The notes under the pieces were generated by a model. It was given only the letters and a program-made list of their open reading frames with translations, made no database searches and was not told where the DNA came from. From the NCBI GenBank assembly GCA_022839045.1, contig JALHDI010000145.1, forward strand, positions 1 through 5,145: 5,145 nucleotides of DNA. Direction: 5' to 3'. Positions 1 to 4,845 of this stretch are shown one piece after another (the stretch's first letter is position 1; every line of letters begins with the position of its first letter). Origin of the DNA: Sporomusaceae bacterium. GTDB taxonomy: Bacteria; Bacillota_C; Negativicutes; Sporomusales_B; UBA7701. The position numbers and the translations under genes are program-made.

Positions 1-647
1 CCCAGCGCCTGCCCAGCCAGCTCTCCGGCGGCCAGCAGCAGCGCGTCGCCCTCGCCAGGGCCCTCGTCGCCGAGCCCGAACTCCTCCTCCTCGACGAGCC
101 TCTGTCCAACCTCGACGCCAAACTGCGCGAAAGCATGCGGTTCGAAATCAAGGAACTGCAGAAAAAACTCGGCGTCACCGTCATCTACGTAACCCACGAC
201 CAGGCCGAGGCCATGGCCATGTCCGACCGCATCGTCGTCATGAACGCCGGCGTCATCCAGCAGATCGGCAACCCGGCCGACGTATACGAAACCCCCGCCA
301 ACAAAATCATCGCCGACTTCATCGGCCTCGTAAACTTCCTCGCCGCCGAAGCGGGGGAGGGGGGAGTCGTCGTCCCCGCCCTCGGCCGCACCGTCCCCGC
401 GCCGGCCGGTCTCGCCGGCAAAGCCGTCGCCGCCGTCCGCCCCGAACAGATCGCCCTTACCGCCCCCGGCGAAGGCATCGCCGGCACCGTCCTCCACAAA
501 TCCTACCTCGGCGACGCCGTCGACTGGCGCATCGCAGTAGGCGGCGAAACCGTCCGCGTCATCGCCCCGGCCTCCGCCTTCAGCGAAATTGGTGCTGGGG
601 GAAAAATCGGCCTTAACGTCGATAAAATCATGATCTTCCCGGCCTAA
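1..647 (+). CDS. ABC transporter ATP-binding protein (MalK/PotA/UgpC type), 5' end outside window
   Basis: This is the C-terminal 214 residues of an importer ATPase that powers a membrane permease by ATP hydrolysis on the cytoplasmic side; the reading frame enters at base 3. Visible in order (residues numbered from the first visible codon): the ABC signature LSGGQQQR at 7-14, Walker B LLLLDEP at 27-33, the D-loop SNLD at 35-38 and the H-loop histidine in THDQAEAM at 65. A C-terminal TOBE-type beta domain follows, with VRPEQIAL near 145-152. Walker A and the Q-loop lie upstream of the window; relatives are about 350-370 residues, so roughly 150 are missing. The phrase [10 protein letters not shown] is common in polyamine, iron(III) and phosphonate importer ATPases, but the substrate cannot be read from this part. 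The glpP gene downstream makes a glycerol-phosphate importer (UgpC) possible. That is inference only. Confidence 0.95.
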   Translation, partial: QRLPSQLSGGQQQRVALARALVAEPELLLLDEPLSNLDAKLRESMRFEIKELQKKLGVTVIYVTHDQAEAMAMSDRIVVMNAGVIQQIGNPADVYETPANKIIADFIGLVNFLAAEAGEGGVVVPALGRTVPAPAGLAGKAVAAVRPEQIALTAPGEGIAGTVLHKSYLGDAVDWRIAVGGETVRVIAPASAFSEIGAGGKIGLNVDKIMIFPA

Positions 648-663
648 CAGCGGCCGATTTTTC
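601..663. repeat. 12-bp perfect inverted repeat spanning the end of the ABC ATPase gene
   Basis: GAAAAATCGGCC at 601-612 is the exact reverse complement of GGCCGATTTTTC at 652-663, with 39 bases between. The left arm lies in the coding region and the right arm lies after the stop. The A-run on one side and T-run on the other give the outline of a two-way terminator with an unusually large loop. The match is seen directly; the function is inferred. Confidence 0.5.
640..662 (+). terminator. Candidate intrinsic terminator overlapping the ABC ATPase stop codon
   Basis: A five-base GC-rich stem, CGGCC at 640-644 with GGCCG at 652-656, has a 7-base loop that contains the TAA stop. It is followed by ATTTTT at 657-662. 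This has the form of a short Rho-independent terminator for the transporter transcript. The stem is short and its right arm can instead pair with 601-612, so the call is tentative. Confidence 0.4.
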
Positions 664-670
664 AAGGGCA

Positions 671-788
671 GGCCGTTGATGACCCCCATCTGCGTTGTTG
701 TTCCGCCAAGCGCTTGCTAGCGTACGCCCGAGTACGCGTCGCGGCACGCTTGGCGGAGCCGCCTAACATCTGGGGGCCCTGAACGGCC
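671..788 (+). repeat. Dispersed ~120-bp imperfect palindromic element, copy A
   Basis: The element is bounded by GGCCGTT at 671-677 and AACGGCC at 782-788, which are inverted copies. Nested inside are CCCCCA (683-688) with TGGGGG (771-776), an 11-bp perfect pair TCCGCCAAGCG (702-712) with CGCTTGGCGGA (747-757), and the central pair GCGTAC (720-725) with GTACGC (732-737). The same architecture recurs at 4496-4617 in the same orientation, with conserved blocks GGCCGTTGAT, CCCATCTGCG, GCGTACG, CATCTGGG and CTGAACGGCC. There is no open reading frame in it. It resembles a REP/MITE-like intergenic repeat or a structured RNA, and it sits between the ABC ATPase gene and glpP. Confidence 0.8.
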
Positions 789-815
789 TGCGCACAGTCC
801 TTAGGGACGAAAGAG

Positions 816-830
816 AGAAGGGGAGAGGAC
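816..830 (+). promoter_or_regulatory. Ribosome binding site that supports the TTG start of glpP
   Basis: A purine-rich run containing AAGGGGAG (818-825) and GAGAGG (823-828) ends a few bases before TTG 831. No ATG or GTG lies in frame near the point where GlpP homologues begin, so this site fixes the rare TTG as start. Confidence 0.65.
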
Positions 831-1394
831 TTGTCTGACCTTATAAAACATCTTTGCCCCGGCCCCGTCATCCCCGCCGCCCGCACCTACGCCGACCTTA
901 CCCACGCCCTCGCCAACACCGCCGCCCCCGCCGTCATCCTCCTCTTCGGCGACATCAACACCCTCCCCGGCCTGCTCGCCGAAGCCAAACGCCACGGCAA
1001 GCGCCTCATCGTCCACCTCGACCTCATGGACGGCATAGGCAAAGACCGCGCCGGCGTCAAATGCCTCGCCAGGCTGGGCGTAACCGCCCTCATCACCACC
1101 AAACAACAGCTCGTCAAAACGGCGCGGGACGAAGGCATGATCGTCGTCCAGCGCCTCTTTATCATGGACACCGAAGCCCTGCGCACCGGCATAAAGATCG
1201 TCAGCCAGGCCAAACCCGACGCCGTCGAAGTCCTGCCCGCCTCAGTACCCGCGTGGGTATTCCGCGAAATCACCGGCCAGACGGGCCTGCCCCTTTGGGC
1301 CGGCGGCCTCGCCGCCACCCGCGTCGACGTGGAGGCCGCCCTCGCCGGCGGCGCCGCCGCCGTCAGCACCTCCAACCGCGACCTCTGGCGCTAA
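831..1394 (+). CDS. glpP: Glycerol-3-phosphate-responsive antiterminator GlpP
   Basis: This is a 187-residue cytoplasmic RNA-binding regulator. In Bacillus, GlpP bound to glycerol-3-phosphate lets transcription read through a leader terminator ahead of glycerol catabolic genes. Recognisable family segments are PAARTYADL at 15-23, HLDLMDGIGKD at 62-72, the ITT turn at 88-90, QRLFIMD at 107-113, VEVLPA at 132-137, WAGGL at 156-160 and the near-invariant C-terminal STSNRDLW at 179-186. Length matches the family (about 180-190). The TTG start is chosen from the purine-rich site just upstream and from alignment to the family N-terminus. The product reads intact, with typical local codon use. The EamA-type permease gene starts 24 bases downstream and is probably co-transcribed. 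No glycerol kinase or dehydrogenase is in view, so the target leader must lie elsewhere, perhaps upstream of this window. Confidence 0.93.
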   Translation: MSDLIKHLCPGPVIPAARTYADLTHALANTAAPAVILLFGDINTLPGLLAEAKRHGKRLIVHLDLMDGIGKDRAGVKCLARLGVTALITTKQQLVKTARDEGMIVVQRLFIMDTEALRTGIKIVSQAKPDAVEVLPASVPAWVFREITGQTGLPLWAGGLAATRVDVEAALAGGAAAVSTSNRDLWR

Positions 1395-1418
1395 ACCAGC
1401 CACACAGCGGAGGACACC

Positions 1419-2279
1419 ATGTCTGCACTAGCCCTCGCCCTCGTCCTCGCGGCCGCCTTCGCCCACGCCGCCTGGAACTACCTCGCCAAAAAAATAGCGG
1501 GCGGCACCCCCTTCATCTGGCTGTTCGCCGTATTATCCGCCGTCATCTACGCCCCCGTCGCCGCCTGGGTCTACCACACCTGCCGGCCGGAAATCGGACC
1601 TGTGCAGCTCGGCCTCATCGCCGGCACAGCCGTCCTCCACGCCGCCTACTTCATCCTCCTCGACAAAGGCTACCAGATCGGCGACCTCTCCGTCATCTAC
1701 CCCCTCGCCCGCGGCACCGGCCCGCTCCTCGCCATGCTCGCCGCCGTCCTCCTCCTCGGCGAGCGGCCCACGCTCCTCGCCGTCGCCGGCGGCCTCGCCA
1801 TCGGTGCCGGCATCCTCGTCCTCACCGGCAACCCCGCCAACCTCGGCAACCCCGCCAACCGGCGGCCCGTCGTCTTCGCCGTCCTGTGCGGCACCGTCAT
1901 CGCCGCCTACACCGTCTGGGATAAAATCGCCGTCAGCACCTTCCTCATCCCGCCCCTCCTCTACGACTGGGCCGCCAACCTCGGCCGCGTCCTCATCCTC
2001 ACCCCCGCCGCCCTCCGCGACAAAAGCGCCGTCCGCGAGCAATGGCGGCAGAACAAACTCTCCATCGCCGCCGTCGCCGTCCTCTCGCCCCTAGCCTACA
2101 TCCTCGTCCTCACCGCCATGGTCTTCAGCCCTGTCAGCTACATCGCCCCCGCCCGCGAAATCAGCATCCTCATCGGCACCCTCGCCGGCACCCACATCCT
2201 CCGCGAAGGCAACGCCAAACCGCGCCTCATCGCCGCCGGCGTCATGGTCGCCGGCCTCGTCGCCCTTGCCCTCGGCTGA
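1419..2279 (+). CDS. EamA/DMT-family membrane permease
   Basis: This is a 286-residue, strongly hydrophobic protein that would sit in the cytoplasmic membrane with about ten helices, roughly at residues 2-18, 32-52, 63-81, 90-113 (two short), 118-136, 150-166, 174-195, 215-233, 240-260 and 268-286. The family hallmarks are an N-terminal AHAAWNYLAKK (15-25), a mid-protein SVIYPLARGTGPLLA (91-105) followed by LLLGERPT (111-118), and a matching second half ending SYIAPAREISILIGTL (240-255). This is the two-repeat plan of drug/metabolite exporters. The start ATG has GCGGAGG at 1407-1413, five bases upstream. The loop between the halves (137-148) carries a tandem hexapeptide GNPANL/GNPANR. The substrate is unknown; members export amino acids, metabolites or drugs. 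It probably shares a transcript with glpP. Confidence 0.88.
   Translation: MSALALALVLAAAFAHAAWNYLAKKIAGGTPFIWLFAVLSAVIYAPVAAWVYHTCRPEIGPVQLGLIAGTAVLHAAYFILLDKGYQIGDLSVIYPLARGTGPLLAMLAAVLLLGERPTLLAVAGGLAIGAGILVLTGNPANLGNPANRRPVVFAVLCGTVIAAYTVWDKIAVSTFLIPPLLYDWAANLGRVLILTPAALRDKSAVREQWRQNKLSIAAVAVLSPLAYILVLTAMVFSPVSYIAPAREISILIGTLAGTHILREGNAKPRLIAAGVMVAGLVALALG
1827..1862 (+). repeat. Tandem 2 x 18-bp direct repeat inside the EamA gene
   Basis: Units 1827-1844 and 1845-1862 differ at only the last two bases. They encode GNPANL then GNPANR in the loop joining the two EamA halves. The repeat is in frame, so it adds or removes six residues without breaking the gene. It was probably made by slippage. 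Confidence 0.85.
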
Positions 2280-2298
2280 CGGCGCGGTCAAGAAAACC

Positions 2299-2381
2299 CC
2301 CTGTCCGGCATATACATTACAGACAAGCCGGACGCGGCCAAATCCGGCTAAAAGCAGCCTGTCGGGATTCGCAGACAGGCT
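2299..2381 (+). promoter_or_regulatory. Leader of the AcoR-like gene with overlapping inverted repeats
   Basis: Three perfect inverted repeats are packed here: GTCCGGC (2303-2309) with GCCGGAC (2327-2333), AGCCGGA (2326-2332) with TCCGGCT (2343-2349), and AGCCTGTC (2356-2363) with GACAGGCT (2374-2381). The first two share an arm and cannot form together. A motif pair, CCTGTCSGG followed by CAGACA, also occurs twice (2300/2320 and 2358/2372). The region could be operator DNA for autoregulation or an attenuator-like RNA leader. TATACA at 2311-2316 is a possible -10, but I see no convincing -35. Confidence 0.45.
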
Positions 2382-2412
2382 AAAATAATCTCCGCGAGGA
2401 GGGATACCAGCC

Positions 2413-4428
2413 ATGGAAGTCATCAGGAGAACATCCGCGCCTGACAGGGCCTCGGCCTGGAAAACCTTCGTAAACTCGGGAGAAATCGTCGCCGGCACCG
2501 TCCCCTCGCCGATCGCCGACTCATGGCGCAAGTGCGCCCGCACCGGCGTCGACCCCGCCGACGGCAAAGGGCGCATCGTCCTCGAACACGCCGCCCTCAG
2601 GCGGCTCGTCGACAAAAACCGCGCCCTCGTCAGCCTCGCCAAACCCTTCATGCAGAACCTCTACCAATTCTTCCGCGCCTCCGGCTTCATCATCGTCCTC
2701 ACCGACGACGCCGGCTACATCCTCGAAAGCTTCGGCGACAGCGAGCCGCTCGAAAGCGCCCGCACCATCAACTTCCTCCCCGGGGCCGACTGGCAGGAGG
2801 TCAGCGTCGGCACCAACGCCATCGGCACCGCCCTCGCCACCGGCACCCCCATCCAGGTCTCCGGACAGGAACACTTCTGCCTCCGCCACCACTGCTGGAC
2901 CTGCTCGGCCGCGCCCATCACCGGGCAGGGCGGCAAAATCATCGCCGTCCTCGACGTCTCCGGCCCCGCGGCGGCCTGCACCGCCCACACCCTCGCCATG
3001 GTCGTCGCCGCCGCCGAAGCCATCTCCATGCAGCTCGCCATCCGCGAGAAAAACCGCGAACTCACCATGACCAACCGGCGGCTCACCAGCATCTTCAACA
3101 CCATGTCCGAAGGCGTCATCCTCATCGACCGCCACGGCGTCGTCAACGAAATCAACGCCGTCGCCGGCCGGATAATCGACCGGCCCAGCGAAGACATCGT
3201 CGGGCAGCCCATCGAAAAACTCCTCGGCGGCTCGGCGCCCCTCACCCGCCGCATGCTCGCCGACAAAGAGCCCTACGCCGACGTCGAGTTCATGCTCCCC
3301 GGCAAAAACGGCGCCAACCACTGCCTCATCTCCGGCGAACCCGTCACCGACGGCCATGGCGACATAAGCGGCGGCGTCATCATCGTGCGCCCCATCAAAC
3401 AGGTCCGCAGCCTCGTCAACCGCTTCAGCGGCTACTTCACCACCTTCCGCTTCAACGACATCATCGGCGCCAGCCCGCAGCTCCTCGAAACGGTGCGCGT
3501 CGCGCGCCTCGCCGCCGCCGGCGCCGCCAACATCCTCCTCCAGGGCGAAAGCGGCACCGGCAAAGAACTCTTCGCCCAGGCCATCCACCACCACGGCCCC
3601 CGCAGCGACGGCCCCTTCATCGTCGTCAACTGCGGCGCCATCCCCCGCGAACTCATCGGCAGCGAACTGTTTGGCTACGAGGAAGGCGCCTTCACCGGCG
3701 CCTCGCGCGGCGGGCGTCCCGGCAAATTCGAACTCGCCGGCGGCGGCACCGTCTTCCTCGACGAAATCGGCGACATGCCCCTCGAACAGCAGGCCGCCCT
3801 CCTCCGCGTCCTCCAGGAAAAGAAACTCGTCCGCGTCGGCGGCAGCCGGGTCATCCCCGCCGACGTGCGCGTCATCTGCGCCACCAACAAAAACCTCGCC
3901 CGCGAAGTCGTCAAAGGCACCTTCCGGCAGGACCTCTACTACCGGCTCAACGTCATCTCCATCACCGTACCGCCCCTCAGGGACCGCGGCGACGACATCC
4001 TCCTCCTCTTCAACGACTTCCTCGCCAGGCTCGGCCGCGAACGGGGCCGGGCCTTCGCCGCCGAGCCGGCCGTCCTCGATGCCCTCCGTCGCTACCGCTG
4101 GCCGGGTAACGTCCGCGAACTCCACAACGCCGCCGAACGGGCCGTCAGCCTCGCCGAAGGCGACACCGTCCGCCTCTGGCACCTACCCCCGGAAATCCAC
4201 GGCAACGGCGGGCCGTTCGCCCGCCAAGGCGCGCCCGGCCCCGCCGAAGCCGGCCGCCCCGACTCTTTACGCGAGCAGACCCTCCGGCAGGCGGCGCGGC
4301 GCGAGCGGCAGGAACTCGCCGCCCTCCTCGGCGAATGCGGCGGCAACATCAGCCTGCTCGCCAAACGCCTCGGCGTCGCCCGCAGCACCGTCTACCGGCG
4401 CATGCGCCGCCTCGGCCTCGGACCATGA
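2413..4428 (+). CDS. acoR: Sigma-54-dependent transcriptional activator, AcoR/DhaR type
   Basis: This is a 671-residue DNA-binding enhancer protein that remodels sigma-54 RNA polymerase using ATP. The N-terminal region holds an AcoR-like GAF sensor, about residues 70-215, with GTNAIGTALATGTPIQVSG (133-151) and WTCSAAPI (162-169). A PAS domain follows at about 222-330. The AAA+ domain spans about 348-580 and carries Walker A GESGTGKE (378-385), the sigma-54-contacting GAFTGA (425-430), Walker B VFLDE (447-451), sensor I ATN (490-492), the arginine-finger segment FRQDLYYRLN (504-513) and WPGNVREL (563-570). A Fis-type helix-turn-helix lies at 643-669. All catalytic motifs are intact. There is no receiver domain, so a small ligand rather than phosphorylation is the likely signal. 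GAGGAGGG at 2396-2403 supports the ATG. It lies directly upstream of a sigma-54 promoter and an E1 alpha gene, its probable target. A DhaR-like role is the alternative. Confidence 0.92.
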   Translation: MEVIRRTSAPDRASAWKTFVNSGEIVAGTVPSPIADSWRKCARTGVDPADGKGRIVLEHAALRRLVDKNRALVSLAKPFMQNLYQFFRASGFIIVLTDDAGYILESFGDSEPLESARTINFLPGADWQEVSVGTNAIGTALATGTPIQVSGQEHFCLRHHCWTCSAAPITGQGGKIIAVLDVSGPAAACTAHTLAMVVAAAEAISMQLAIREKNRELTMTNRRLTSIFNTMSEGVILIDRHGVVNEINAVAGRIIDRPSEDIVGQPIEKLLGGSAPLTRRMLADKEPYADVEFMLPGKNGANHCLISGEPVTDGHGDISGGVIIVRPIKQVRSLVNRFSGYFTTFRFNDIIGASPQLLETVRVARLAAAGAANILLQGESGTGKELFAQAIHHHGPRSDGPFIVVNCGAIPRELIGSELFGYEEGAFTGASRGGRPGKFELAGGGTVFLDEIGDMPLEQQAALLRVLQEKKLVRVGGSRVIPADVRVICATNKNLAREVVKGTFRQDLYYRLNVISITVPPLRDRGDDILLLFNDFLARLGRERGRAFAAEPAVLDALRRYRWPGNVRELHNAAERAVSLAEGDTVRLWHLPPEIHGNGGPFARQGAPGPAEAGRPDSLREQTLRQAARRERQELAALLGECGGNISLLAKRLGVARSTVYRRMRRLGLGP

Positions 4429-4431
4429 GGC

Positions 4432-4487
4432 AGTGTAGCGGAGGCGTATTGCGTGCTAATACATAATTGCTACACCCCCGCTACACT
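4432..4487. promoter_or_regulatory. Candidate upstream activating sequence: inverted repeat with GCTACA half-sites
   Basis: AGTGTAGCGG at 4432-4441 is exactly inverted as CCGCTACACT at 4478-4487. A third half-site, GCTACA, lies at 4469-4474, starting 11 bases (one helical turn) before the one at 4480-4485. A smaller pair, GTATT (4446-4450) with AATAC (4458-4462), lies inside. It begins 4 bases after the acoR stop and about 210-260 bases upstream of the predicted sigma-54 start, a plausible distance for a looping enhancer site. Alternatively it is a transcript-end hairpin, but it lacks a T-run. Confidence 0.5.
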
Positions 4488-4495
4488 ACAAAAGC

Positions 4496-4617
4496 GGCCG
4501 TTGATAAAGGCCCATCTGCGGCGTTGCTCCTCGGCTGCCATCCTCAGCGTACGTTTCGTGTACGCTTCCGGTGTCAGCCTCCGGTGCGCCTTGCATCTGG
4601 GACCTTTCTGAACGGCC
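4496..4617 (+). repeat. Dispersed ~120-bp imperfect palindromic element, copy B
   Basis: This is the second copy of the element at 671-788, in the same orientation. The ends GGCCGTT (4496-4502) and AACGGCC (4611-4617) pair, and here the pairing extends to GCGGCCGTT (4494-4502) with AACGGCCGC (4611-4619). Internal pairs are AAAGGCCCA (4506-4514) with TGGGACCTTT (4598-4607, one bulge), GGCTG (4533-4537) with CAGCC (4575-4579), and AGCGTAC (4546-4552) with GTACGCT (4560-4566). The stem sequences differ from copy A, yet pairing is kept. Confidence 0.8.
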
Positions 4618-4638
4618 GCGGCGCAAATAGGACGCACT

Positions 4639-4662
4639 AACCACCCTTTTGGGTGGTTTTTT
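4639..4662 (+). terminator. Strong Rho-independent terminator after acoR
   Basis: AACCACCC (4639-4646) pairs with GGGTGGTT (4651-4658) around a TTTT loop, and the right arm runs into six consecutive T residues (4657-4662). It would end the acoR transcript just ahead of the sigma-54 promoter and so insulate the downstream operon from acoR read-through. The opposite strand has no following T-run, so it acts in the + direction. Confidence 0.9.
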
Positions 4663-4668
4663 CCATTT

Positions 4669-4684
4669 TGGCACACTCCATGCA
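4669..4684 (+). promoter_or_regulatory. Sigma-54 (RpoN) -24/-12 promoter for the E1 alpha operon
   Basis: TGGCAC at 4669-4674 (-24 element) and ATGCA at 4680-4684 (-12 element) match the consensus TGGCAC-N5-TTGCA except for the first T of the -12 element. The diagnostic GG (4670-4671) and GC (4682-4683) are exactly 10 bases apart. Transcription should begin near 4695. The adjacent sigma-54 activator gene upstream and the E1 alpha gene downstream make this a confident call. Confidence 0.88.
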
Positions 4685-4700
4685 ATATAAATCTCCGCCA

Positions 4701-4710
4701 GCCTATAGGC
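4701..4710. repeat. 10-bp perfect palindrome in the E1 alpha leader
   Basis: GCCTATAGGC is self-complementary and falls a few bases after the predicted sigma-54 transcription start. It could be an operator or a small RNA hairpin. The C-run just after it (4710-4713) could also pair with the G-run at 4721-4724. Confidence 0.4.
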
Positions 4711-4733
4711 CCCAAAAGACGGGGGGTGAACAA

Positions 4734-4805
4734 GTAAGACTCAAGCGCTACATCGTGGAATTCATCGCCGTCGCCGCCCTCACCGTCTACATCGACGTGG
4801 ACTGA
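4734..4805 (+). pseudogene. Short coding-like frame in the E1 alpha leader with no valid start codon
   Basis: From about 4740 to the TGA at 4803-4805 the frame reads LKRYIVEFIAVAAL followed by TVYIDVD. Nearly every codon ends in C or G, exactly as in the flanking genes, and the peptide has a hydrophobic middle. Upstream of 4737 the same frame loses this codon style. A Shine-Dalgarno-like GGGGGGTGA (4721-4729) sits four bases before GTA at 4734, which occupies the start position but is not a start codon. The only in-frame ATG (4680) lies inside the -12 promoter box, upstream of the expected transcript start. It may be a ~23-codon gene with a mutated or misread start, a decayed gene, or chance. 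I do not recognise the product. Confidence 0.35.
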
Positions 4806-4845
4806 TTCGTAACCCCCGTTTGCCAACAACGAAGGAGGGAAAGAA

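Larger units (their letters stand above)
4429..4845 (+). other. Control region between acoR and the E1 alpha gene
   Basis: These 417 bases hold no conventional gene. In order they contain a candidate activator-binding inverted repeat, palindromic element copy B, an intrinsic terminator, a sigma-54 promoter, a small palindrome, a short coding-like frame with a defective start, and the E1 alpha ribosome site AAGGAGGG at 4832-4839. Each is listed separately. Confidence 0.8.

Noticed and set aside
854..1924. 356-codon + strand frame across glpP and the EamA gene
   Set aside because: Arg/Pro/His-rich shadow frame crossing two well-recognised genes.
2311..2386. Sigma-70-type promoter for acoR using TATACA (2311) or TAAAAT (2381) as -10
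   Set aside because: Neither has a convincing -35 at 16-18 bases upstream, so I do not call a promoter.
2523..4109. Long + strand open frame overlapping acoR in another phase
   Set aside because: It is almost entirely Arg/Pro/His, the usual signature of an out-of-phase reading of GC-rich coding DNA.
2521..4182. Very long open frame (553 codons) on the - strand opposite acoR
   Set aside because: It reads as an acidic, Gly/Ala/Asp/Glu/Val-rich string with no domain motifs. It arises because the + strand gene ends its codons in C, which removes stops from the complementary frame. acoR carries every family motif.
671..4617. Repeat pair considered as CRISPR or insertion-sequence ends
   Set aside because: There are only two copies, nearly 4 kb apart, in the same orientation, each itself a whole palindrome. 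There are no regular spacers and no transposase between them; the genes between are ordinary housekeeping and regulatory genes.
4680..4805. ATG at 4680 as start of a 41-codon gene
   Set aside because: The ATG is part of the sigma-54 -12 element and lies upstream of the expected transcript start. It has no Shine-Dalgarno, and the first ~19 codons do not follow the host's codon style. Only the later part looks coding.
4470..4829. - strand frame of 119 codons across the acoA control region
   Set aside because: It runs through the palindromic element, terminator and sigma-54 promoter, has mixed codon use and no recognisable motif.
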